Assembly: GCA_964498725.1 (NCBI GenBank)
Contig: CAZCHS010000104.1
Coordinates: forward strand, 1 to 11,690
Reading direction: 5' to 3'
Length of the DNA: 11,690 nt
Source of the DNA: JAFGTP01 sp964498725
Lineage (GTDB): Bacteria > Fidelibacterota > UBA2242 > JAFGTP01
Shown here: positions 5,655-11,690 of the stretch, in pieces
How positions within the stretch are numbered: the stretch's first letter is position 1
Layout of the letters: each line of letters opens with the position of its first letter
The notes under the pieces: generated by a model
The model's input: only the letters and a program-made list of their open reading frames with translations
Told to the model about the DNA's origin: nothing
Databases searched by the model: none
Translations under genes and position numbers: made by a program

Positions 5655-5936
5655 CAAATCTTGAGTTAAGTTCACACCCTCTACACCTTTCAAATGGTCC
5701 CCAGACCTTTGAAATGGTGTTCTTGGGCCAGAATCTGCTGTGAACTTGACTTAAGATAGTTCCCGATCCACGATTCTGAGAGGGTACCCCGAAACTCGTT
5801 CCCAAATTCAATTAGGGAACGAGTAGTGAGAATTAGGGAATGAGTAGTAGATCCTATTGAACCTTCCAAAGATTCCGCAGTTGAATATGGCTAAGATTTG
5901 ATGTTTTTATGCCCGCTTTTCTACTCAATCTTCGGA
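5655..5936. repeat. 282-bp structured direct repeat, copy 2
   Basis: Same orientation as copy 1 (2569-2850), offset 3086 bases, and identical except at 5914 and 5933. It starts directly after the stop codon of the T9SS-cargo gene, so its first hairpin (5659-5756) forms the 3' end of that transcript and may act as its terminator. The long inverted repeat completed in copy 1 at 2841-2861 is degraded here: after 5936 the sequence diverges and only part of the right arm remains. Confidence 0.95.
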
Positions 5937-6041
5937 TGGTTTTCTCTTGGATTTACCTTGATCCATCCTGACATGGATTGATCTTCGAATACCGACATAA
6001 CGCATGGTCATATATTTATCTTGAGATTATTCTTACAACCA
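5937..6041. other. Short non-coding stretch between convergent genes
   Basis: I see no gene here. There is one small 6-bp hairpin, ATCCAT/ATGGAT at 5961-5978. The stretch separates repeat copy 2 from the end of the bat operon. Confidence 0.5.
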
Positions 6042-6067
6042 TTGCGAAGGTCTTGGACCATTCGCAA
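6042..6067 (-). terminator. Hairpin at the end of the bat operon
   Basis: TTGCGAA/TTCGCAA and GGTC/GACC make an 11-bp stem with one bulged A and a 3-base loop. It lies 3 bases past the batE stop codon on the transcribed side. No clear U-tract follows, so termination may be factor-assisted or the hairpin may protect the 3' end. Its position at the end of a five-gene operon supports a transcript-end role. Confidence 0.6.
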
Positions 6068-6070
6068 GGT

Positions 6071-6829
6071 TTATATCTCGCCGCAAAGTTCCTGTGGCAG
6101 CCAGCCTTGTTTTCCGTCGATCAATTGAATTTTATACCAGGGGCCGTCCACGTCCAAAATATCAAAGGCCGTGCCTTCGTGGATATCGAATAGCCGGGTG
6201 CTTTCACTGTCCGGTGCGGCATAGACTGCTGCCATGTTATTGAGTAAGACACCACGATTGGCTACCTGTTCCGTCTGATATTTTTGAAGTGTGGGATAGA
6301 GTGTTATTGCGGCAATAACCAGGGAGATAAGGATCAGCCGCAGCATTACGCGGGATTTTTTCCGGAGTAAGGTTGTTCTGAGCAGGAAAATTACTGCTGC
6401 CAGAAAAATAGCCAAACTAAAAATTATCGACCAGGTGAACAATGAAAACAGGTTCACCAGACGATCATGAATTTTCGCGATGAAATTCGGTGGCGGCGCC
6501 TGAATTCTGTCTTTGACTTTGACATTGGCCAGTTTCAGGTTAAAGGCGACATTTTTATCATCAGGCATCAGTTTTTTGGCCTTTTTATAATAAAGGATCG
6601 CTTCACCGATCTCATTAATTTTATAATATGCATTGCCAAGGTTATAAAATAATTTACCGCTGACCCGGCCCTTTTCAATGATCTGCTGGTAGAGGTTAAT
6701 GGCTTGCTGATACTTTTCCTGCTGGTAGGCTTCATTCGCTTTATCAAAGAGGTAGTCGGCATCCTGTGCCGCCAGGGGAAGAGCAAATAGTATAAAGATT
6801 AAAACCAGTTGTAGTTGTTTTTTTAGCAT
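6071..6829 (-). CDS. batE: BatE: TPR and SH3-like domain membrane protein
   Basis: A 252-residue protein. Signal peptide 1-21 (MLKKQLQLVLIFILFALPLA). Tetratricopeptide repeats at about 25-94 (QEKYQQAINLYQQIIEKG, FYNLGNAYYKINEIGEAILY). Two membrane spans at about 130-150 and 162-180. An SH3b-like domain at about 194-250 (AVYAAPDSESTRLFDIHEGT, then GPWYKIQLIDGKQGWLP). This is the usual BatE architecture of the Bacteroides aerotolerance operon, where it probably works as a scaffold for protein contacts in the periplasm. The ATG start follows the batD stop after one base, with GGTGA six bases upstream inside the end of batD, so the two are likely translationally coupled. It is the last gene of the operon. 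Confidence 0.88.
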   Translation of the reverse strand: MLKKQLQLVLIFILFALPLAAQDADYLFDKANEAYQQEKYQQAINLYQQIIEKGRVSGKLFYNLGNAYYKINEIGEAILYYKKAKKLMPDDKNVAFNLKLANVKVKDRIQAPPPNFIAKIHDRLVNLFSLFTWSIIFSLAIFLAAVIFLLRTTLLRKKSRVMLRLILISLVIAAITLYPTLQKYQTEQVANRGVLLNNMAAVYAAPDSESTRLFDIHEGTAFDILDVDGPWYKIQLIDGKQGWLPQELCGEI

Positions 6830-6830
6830 G

Positions 6831-8657
6831 TTATATCACCCTGCCTAATTTTGATAAAAGTACTTTACACTGATCTTTCAGGCCCTGTTCCGCAGCCATA
6901 CTGAGAGCGCCGGGGGAATATTTGTAGAGTTCCATATTTTCCAGGTAGCGAAAAACATCGGTGACCAGTTCTTTATTGACATTATTCTCATGTAATATTG
7001 TTTTTATATCCTGCGGACTCAGCCCCGCTTCCGGTAAATTCAGTCGGTCGGCAATAAAACCCAAAAGGGCATTATCCAAAAGTGGAAGAGCTTCAGCAAC
7101 GGGCAGGTCTTTGGCTTTGTGAATTTTGTCCCGGGCTTTTTTCATGGCTTTGGTTTTGCGCATTACTGCCGGATTATTGCCTATGGTTTTCCTGTGAAGA
7201 TTGACCCCAATACCGGCTACAAAGAACAGAAAGGACAGTAGATTAATGGTGACAAAATGCGGTGTTTTATAAAAAGTGCTGCCGGTTTTTCGCCAATTGA
7301 CATCGCCTTTCATGATATAGCGAATGTCCTGCTCCAGTAACTGGATTTCCTGTTTATTCAGCCCGGAATTAATGGTAATGGCGTTTTCATCTTCCAGGAC
7401 ATTGACGGTGAAATTTTGACTGCTGACGGTTCGGTATTGTTCTCTTTCGGGATCGAAATAGGTTAATTCAACCGGCGGAATTTCCAGTTTTCCGGCGCGG
7501 TGCGGAATAAGGACGTATTCATAACTCGCTTTTCCGCTGATCTTTTGTCTCCGGTTACTGGTTTCCTTATTGATTTTTGGTGGAAAAACTTCGACATAAT
7601 TGGGCAGTTGTGGCCGGGGAAGTTCCAGGGCGTTGACATTACCAAAGCCGCTGATCTCATAGGTCAGGGTCAGGGCTTTATCCCTCAGAATTTCAGTTGT
7701 GTCGATATCGCCGGCGATTCGAACCCCTTCCATAACCGGCGGCAGAGTATCGGATCTCGTGTATTCCGGCAGGGGTTTGACCTGGATGGTTAAGGGGGAG
7801 GACACCACGCGCTTGACCTTGGTGCGGTCAAAAATCGAATTGCTGAAAAAAGGATCATCGAAAAAGGAATCGAACTGTGAGTTGGAACTCCTTTTTTGAC
7901 GAGGCAGAACCACTTCGCATTGGGTGATCAGGGGATCGATATTCAATTCACCGGATTGCGTTGGAAAGAGCGCGATCCGTTTAATCGTCGCGGCATAATA
8001 ATCCTGTCCGTCGATTTTGATCTTGTTGGATTGGGGATTGTTGATGTCCGGGAATTCCTCGATCCAGAATCCTTTGGCCTGTGGCAGTTTTTCCGTGGCA
8101 TAATTGGTGATGCGGATATTATAGATCAGTTTGTATTCAACAATCACCTGTTCTCCCAGGTAGACCTCCTTTTTACTGGGAATAGCATCCATAAAGATCC
8201 GCGGCGTGACGTCTGAATCGCTATCATTGGATTGTTCTGTATTCTGTTGATTACCGGTACTGTATCGGGCCTGGGTAACATTGACAACAATTCGGTTTGC
8301 GGAATATTTTTTATTATCCAGCATGACGGAAAAGCCATTAATGACCAGTTCGCCTTCCTGCTCCGGCTGCAATTGCCAGGTATAGGTTTTTTTAGTGGTC
8401 ATTTTACCATTGATAATTTGGATATTACTGGACTGGAAAGGGCCGTTGACCACTGTGAAATTTTTACCTTCCGGCTGAGGCAGGTGACTGATTTTTCGGG
8501 TGCCTTCGATAGTCACACTGTAAGAAAGAATGTCATTGAGGGTGATATTTGATGAATTTACACTTGCCGATACTGTTATATCATCGGCGAAAATCGTGGT
8601 AAAGATGATTAGCAACGTAATAATTAATTTTGTCGCAACTGACACTTGATTTCTCAT
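6831..8657 (-). CDS. batD: BatD: periplasmic single-span protein of the bat operon
   Basis: A 608-residue protein with a signal peptide at 1-24 (ending FTTIFA). A long periplasmic part of beta-sandwich repeats follows; each starts with a V/I-x-L-N/G-D/E-type strand (ITLNDILSYSVTIEG at about 38, EVYLGEQVIVEYKLIYN at about 164, EILRDKALTLTYEISGFGN at about 322). One membrane span lies at about 466-488, and a cytoplasmic helical tail of about 120 residues follows. Layout and length match the BatD 'oxygen tolerance' family. The molecular role is unknown; it is assumed to join the BatA/BatB complex in the envelope. Start ATG at 8657 lies one base after the batC stop, with AAGGA upstream. A local Asp/Ser/Phe-rich segment at about 257-279 looks disordered. 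Confidence 0.9.
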   Translation of the reverse strand: MRNQVSVATKLIITLLIIFTTIFADDITVSASVNSSNITLNDILSYSVTIEGTRKISHLPQPEGKNFTVVNGPFQSSNIQIINGKMTTKKTYTWQLQPEQEGELVINGFSVMLDNKKYSANRIVVNVTQARYSTGNQQNTEQSNDSDSDVTPRIFMDAIPSKKEVYLGEQVIVEYKLIYNIRITNYATEKLPQAKGFWIEEFPDINNPQSNKIKIDGQDYYAATIKRIALFPTQSGELNIDPLITQCEVVLPRQKRSSNSQFDSFFDDPFFSNSIFDRTKVKRVVSSPLTIQVKPLPEYTRSDTLPPVMEGVRIAGDIDTTEILRDKALTLTYEISGFGNVNALELPRPQLPNYVEVFPPKINKETSNRRQKISGKASYEYVLIPHRAGKLEIPPVELTYFDPEREQYRTVSSQNFTVNVLEDENAITINSGLNKQEIQLLEQDIRYIMKGDVNWRKTGSTFYKTPHFVTINLLSFLFFVAGIGVNLHRKTIGNNPAVMRKTKAMKKARDKIHKAKDLPVAEALPLLDNALLGFIADRLNLPEAGLSPQDIKTILHENNVNKELVTDVFRYLENMELYKYSPGALSMAAEQGLKDQCKVLLSKLGRVI

Positions 8658-8658
8658 C

Positions 8659-9510
8659 TTACCAATCCTTTTCTTTCTTTGTCCCGCTGGTTTTTACTCT
8701 GACCCGCTTCTTCATCATTTCTTTTTGGTTTTGTTTCAAACTGTTGAGGAGCTGGCGGGCTTCCTGCTCTTTCATTTCTTTTTGCTGTTGATCTTCCGGC
8801 CTGGGCTGTGGTTGTTGTTCCTCTTTTTGGTCTTGTTGCTCCGGAGGCTGTTGCTGTTGTTGTTCCTGTTGCTGTTGATTTTGTTTCTCTTCCTGTTCTT
8901 TTTGCTGATCCTGCTTTTCCTGATCCTGTTGTTTTTGCTGTTGCTGATCCTGCTTTTCCTGATCCTGTTGTTTTTGCTGTTGCTGGTCCTGCTTTTCGTC
9001 CTGGTCTTGTTTATTTTGTTCCTGTTTCTTTTGGTCTTGATTTTCCTGGTCTTTATTGTCCTGGTTTTGGTTGTTCTGCTGATTTTGCTGTTGTTGTTGC
9101 TGTTTCTGCAACATTCGTTTGGCCAGTTCGTAGTTGTGTTTGGCTTCGATATCTTTGGGATTGAGTTCCAGGGCTTTACGGAAAAACTTTAGCGCCTGGT
9201 CCGGTTTCTGTGACTGTAACAAAATATTGCCCAGGTTGTAATAGGCGGCGGATTTTTGAATATCATTTTTAGCGGCAATGGATTTCTCAAATTCCTTAAC
9301 CGCCTCTTCAATATTCTGACTTTTATAAAGGGCAACCCCTTTTCCGAAATGAGCTTCACTCCAATCGGGATGTTCTTTGATCACCCGGTCATAATGTTTG
9401 ATCGCTTCCTGGTATTTACCCGATTCGATCAGTTTGGCCGGCTTTTCTTTGGCTGATAAAAGAGTCCACTGAAGTAACATAACAGACAAGAATAGGACTG
9501 CATTTCTCAT
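8659..9510 (-). CDS. batC: BatC: exported TPR protein with glutamine-rich tail
   Basis: A 283-residue protein. Signal peptide about 1-20 (ending WTLLSA). Three tetratricopeptide repeats at about 21-50, 52-82 and 86-119 (SGKYQEAIKHYDRVIKEHPD, QKSAAYYNLGNILLQ). Residues about 136-250 are almost wholly Gln, Glu, Lys and Asp, probably disordered or coiled-coil. The end, ARQLLNSLKQNQKEMMKKRV, matches the short conserved C-terminal helix of BatC proteins, which implies that the Q-rich part is a spacer. The start ATG overlaps the batB stop as ATGA, and AGGAGG lies seven bases upstream, the strongest ribosome site in the operon. The Q-rich part contains an exact 13-residue (39-bp) duplication. It likely mediates protein contacts within the Bat complex. 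Confidence 0.88.
   Translation of the reverse strand: MRNAVLFLSVMLLQWTLLSAKEKPAKLIESGKYQEAIKHYDRVIKEHPDWSEAHFGKGVALYKSQNIEEAVKEFEKSIAAKNDIQKSAAYYNLGNILLQSQKPDQALKFFRKALELNPKDIEAKHNYELAKRMLQKQQQQQQNQQNNQNQDNKDQENQDQKKQEQNKQDQDEKQDQQQQKQQDQEKQDQQQQKQQDQEKQDQQKEQEEKQNQQQQEQQQQQPPEQQDQKEEQQPQPRPEDQQQKEMKEQEARQLLNSLKQNQKEMMKKRVRVKTSGTKKEKDW
8902..8997. repeat. 39-bp tandem repeat within batC
   Basis: Bases 8902-8940 and 8941-8979 are identical 39-mers in tandem. A third partial copy runs to 8997 with one change (A to G). The unit encodes 13 residues of the Gln/Asp/Glu/Lys tail, so gain or loss of units keeps the frame. Exact identity of two adjacent units points to recent slippage. Confidence 0.9.
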
Positions 9511-10526
9511 AGTATTTCCTCCTGCTCCTTTTTTTTCTTGTCATGAATAAAAAACTGAAGGATAAATAAGAAAAGCCCCAGGGCCAGAAAAATTTGATAC
9601 CGGTTTTCAAAATCGCTGAATTCGTGGGTTTTGAAATCTTTTTGCTCCATGCCCCGTATTTTTTTATACATTTTATCAAAAGCATCGTTGGTTTTGTTGA
9701 GATTATAATATTCACCATTGGTGGAAGAGGCCAGTTCTTTCATGGTTCCTTCCTGCAGGGCTGTAGTCACCACTTTCCCGGAACGGTTCTTTTTATAGGA
9801 GATATTACCTTCATCGGTCTGAACGGGAATCGGCGCGCCGGAATAGCTGCCGGCACCAATGGCAAAGATCACAATCCCTCGTTCCTTTGCCAGGGTAATG
9901 ACTTCCTGTAAATTGCCTTCATGGTCTTCGCCATCGGAAATAACAACAATGACTTTGTGCTTTTTTCCCTCGCCTTTGAATGATTCCACTGATCGCTTCA
10001 CCGCGTCGGCAATCGCAGTTCCCTGCACGCCGATGACATCACTGGATATGGCGTCGAGAAATAATTTCGCGGCGCTGTAGTCCAGGGTCAGGGGGCAGTG
10101 CAAATAACTAACTCCGGCAAAGGCCACGATCCCGATTCTGTCGCCTTTCATCTTGTCGATAAATTTACCCGCTTCATACTTAACGCGTTCCAAACGGGAG
10201 GGGGCCAGGTCTTCGGCATTCATACTATTGGATACGTCCAGGGCGATGACTACATCCACACCTTTGCGCTCCACCTTTTTCAGGGTTTTACCCACTTTCG
10301 GGCCGATAACCGCAATTCCCAGCAAGAAAAGCGCAATGATCGTCAGGTACTGTTTAAGTTTTCGCCGGGTGGGACTAAAATCTTTTAGCAGTTTAGCCTG
10401 GGTGTCAGGCAAAGCAAAGGTGTTCAGGTCACGTTTGCGGCTTCGGTAGCGGTAGATATAGAGCGCAATTATGGCAAAAATGATGAAAAAAATCCAAAAG
10501 AATTCCGGATGTTCAAATTTGATCAT
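9507..10526 (-). CDS. batB: BatB: membrane-anchored von Willebrand factor A protein
   Basis: A 339-residue protein. Membrane spans lie at about 9-25, 58-76 and 309-327, with a VWA domain between about residues 90 and 290. The metal-ion-dependent adhesion site is complete: D97-x-S99-x-S101 (DVSNS), T170 (VQGTA) and D198 (SDGED). An intact MIDAS implies metal-dependent ligand binding. Family knowledge places BatB in a complex with BatA tied to stress and oxygen tolerance in Bacteroides and Leptospira; the ligand is unknown. Start ATG at 10526 shares one base with the batA stop (TAATG), so the two are translationally coupled. GGAGG lies 11 bases upstream, a rather long spacing consistent with reliance on coupling. 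The lysine-rich tail (HDKKKKEQ) should be cytoplasmic. Confidence 0.93.
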   Translation of the reverse strand: MIKFEHPEFFWIFFIIFAIIALYIYRYRSRKRDLNTFALPDTQAKLLKDFSPTRRKLKQYLTIIALFLLGIAVIGPKVGKTLKKVERKGVDVVIALDVSNSMNAEDLAPSRLERVKYEAGKFIDKMKGDRIGIVAFAGVSYLHCPLTLDYSAAKLFLDAISSDVIGVQGTAIADAVKRSVESFKGEGKKHKVIVVISDGEDHEGNLQEVITLAKERGIVIFAIGAGSYSGAPIPVQTDEGNISYKKNRSGKVVTTALQEGTMKELASSTNGEYYNLNKTNDAFDKMYKKIRGMEQKDFKTHEFSDFENRYQIFLALGLFLFILQFFIHDKKKKEQEEIL

Positions 10527-11515
10527 TAGGGCGTTGTCCTCCAGATTGTTTTTTCCAGAATAATGGCGGCAATTATCATAAAAAATCCCGGTAACAAAAA
10601 CCAGAAGTAGAGCTCATAATAGTTATAATAATCTTTGACTTTGATTTCGGTTTTTTCCATTTGGCTGATTTCATTATAGACGGATAACAGTTTTTCACGA
10701 TTAGTGGCGCGGAAGTACTTGCCGCCGGTGGCTTGGGAAATCTCCTGTAATACCGCTTCATCGATTTGTACATCAACCAGTCGGTATTCTGTACGGCCGC
10801 CAAATCCCTGTACGGGATAGCGGGCCTTACCCTTTTTACCGGCGCCGATGGTATATATTTTTATATCAAAGGTTTTCGCCAGTTCGGCGGCGGTCATCGG
10901 ATCCAGTTCCCCGGCATTATTCCGCCCGTCGGAAAGCAAAATAATGACTTTGCTTTTGGCGTCACTGTCCCGCAGACGATTAACGGAATTGGCAACTGCC
11001 ATTCCGATAGCGGTTCCGTCAAATTCCCGCTCCGCCACTACTACCTGGTCAATAAAATTTTTCAGCACATTATAGTCGATGGTAAGGGGACACTGCAAAA
11101 AGGTTTCCCCGGCGAATACCACCAGGCCGATACGGTCATTCTGGCGATTTTCCACGAATTGTTTCGCTACAAGTTTGGCTGCTTCCAGCCGGTTCGGCTT
11201 GAAGTCCACAGCCAGCATGGAGGTGGAGATATCCAGGGCCAGCACAATATCGATACCTTCGGTGCTGAATACTTTTTCCGTATTGATTTTCTGAGGCCGG
11301 GCCAGGGCGAGAATTAACAGAGCAATGCCCGCCATTTTAAGATAAAAAAGGGTTGATATTTTCCATTTATCATTTCCTGCCAGCTGTTTGATCGGACTTA
11401 CTGAGGGGAAAGTAATACTTTGTTCCTTTTTACTTCCCTTCTTTTTATGAAAGAATATCAGAACCGGAATCAGCAGTAGCAGGCCTAAAAAATACCAATA
11501 TGAAAAGTATATCAT
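10526..11515 (-). CDS. batA: BatA: membrane-anchored von Willebrand factor A protein
   Basis: A 329-residue protein. Membrane spans lie at about 6-22, 56-73 and 302-320, with a VWA domain at about 88-285. MIDAS residues are present: D95-x-S97-x-S99 (DISTS), T168 (FDGTA) and D196 (SDGRNN). It resembles BatB in size and topology, as expected for the batA/batB pair. Family knowledge suggests that both work with a MoxR ATPase, which is not adjacent here. Start ATG at 11515 follows AAGGAA at a longish spacing. The 175 bases upstream in the window hold no gene, so this looks like the first gene of the transcript. The assignment of A versus B rests on gene order and on similarity of the C-terminal tyrosine-rich segment (KDYYNYYELYFW). 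Confidence 0.92.
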   Translation of the reverse strand: MIYFSYWYFLGLLLLIPVLIFFHKKKGSKKEQSITFPSVSPIKQLAGNDKWKISTLFYLKMAGIALLILALARPQKINTEKVFSTEGIDIVLALDISTSMLAVDFKPNRLEAAKLVAKQFVENRQNDRIGLVVFAGETFLQCPLTIDYNVLKNFIDQVVVAEREFDGTAIGMAVANSVNRLRDSDAKSKVIILLSDGRNNAGELDPMTAAELAKTFDIKIYTIGAGKKGKARYPVQGFGGRTEYRLVDVQIDEAVLQEISQATGGKYFRATNREKLLSVYNEISQMEKTEIKVKDYYNYYELYFWFLLPGFFMIIAAIILEKTIWRTTP

Positions 11516-11690
11516 TTTCAGTGTGTTCCTTTTATAAAGTTACTCAGAAAACCTCAGGTCTTTTTACATTGTCAAAATTTATATGTTCCCAAAAAATAAT
11601 CAACTATTTTTAATGGATTAGAATAATAGTTACCTTAACCTGCATTATTCATAAAAATATGAATAATGTCCGCTTCGCGCCGATACGTTT
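11516..11690 (-). promoter_or_regulatory. Upstream region of the bat operon
   Basis: No coding frame is visible. On the - strand it holds TTGACA at 11575-11570, an attractive -35 hexamer, but no good -10 at 16-18 bases. A Bacteroidota-like TAACTTTA element lies closer to the gene without a matching upstream TTTG. The promoter is therefore likely here but cannot be pinned down. Confidence 0.35.
11643..11668. other. Perfect A+T-rich palindrome upstream of batA
   Basis: CATTATTCAT (11643-11652) and ATGAATAATG (11659-11668) pair perfectly, extended by one A-T pair to leave a loop of four A. It lies about 128-153 bases before batA. It could be an operator, or the end structure of a gene beyond the window edge. 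Confidence 0.4.

Noticed and set aside
8902..8997. CRISPR-like repeat array
   Set aside because: The units are in tandem without spacers and encode part of BatC.
8725..9192. 155-residue leucine-rich + strand frame
   Set aside because: It is the complement of the CAG/CAA-rich batC tail and lacks independent support.

Overview
The window reads as chromosome of a Gram-negative bacterium of the FCB group (Bacteroidota relatives). Two things point there. A secreted protein ends in a type IX secretion (Por) sorting domain of the 'NYPNPFNP...' kind, which is common in Calditrichota, KSB1, Marinimicrobia and Ignavibacteria. There is also a full batABCDE (Bacteroides aerotolerance) operon. The exact phylum cannot be fixed from this sequence.

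Left part (1-2568). A small four-helix membrane protein on the + strand converges on a pentapeptide-repeat protein on the - strand, and their stop codons share one CTAG. Next, also on the - strand, is a 424-residue cysteine-rich iron-sulfur protein with two 4Fe-4S ferredoxin motifs and two further cysteine clusters. Both - strand genes appear to start at TTG, each behind a good Shine-Dalgarno sequence. The 228-base gap between them holds four perfect short palindromes.

Middle part (2569-5936). An A+T-rich segment is bracketed by two direct copies of a 282-bp non-coding repeat that differ at only two positions. The repeat is built from nested and successive hairpins. Between the copies lie a 12-codon ORF with a perfect Shine-Dalgarno and an overlapping large hairpin, a small lipoprotein gene interrupted by two in-frame TAA codons, and a 636-residue secreted protein with a T9SS sorting tail. 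The second repeat copy starts at the base right after that gene's stop codon. The arrangement looks like a segment gained, or able to be lost, by recombination between dispersed repeat copies.

Right part (6042-11690). On the - strand, batA, batB, batC, batD and batE are packed with overlaps or one-base gaps and end in a strong hairpin. BatA and BatB are membrane-anchored von Willebrand A proteins with intact MIDAS residues. BatC is an exported TPR protein with a long glutamine-rich tail that contains an exact 39-bp DNA tandem duplication. BatD is a large single-span periplasmic protein. BatE combines TPRs, two membrane spans and an SH3-like domain. They probably form one envelope complex. The 175 bases upstream of batA look non-coding, so batA seems to head this transcript here, with no moxR directly adjacent.

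No tRNA, rRNA, CRISPR array, transposase or integrase gene was seen. The best candidates for something undescribed are the 282-bp structured repeat and the leader-ORF/hairpin in front of the broken lipoprotein gene.
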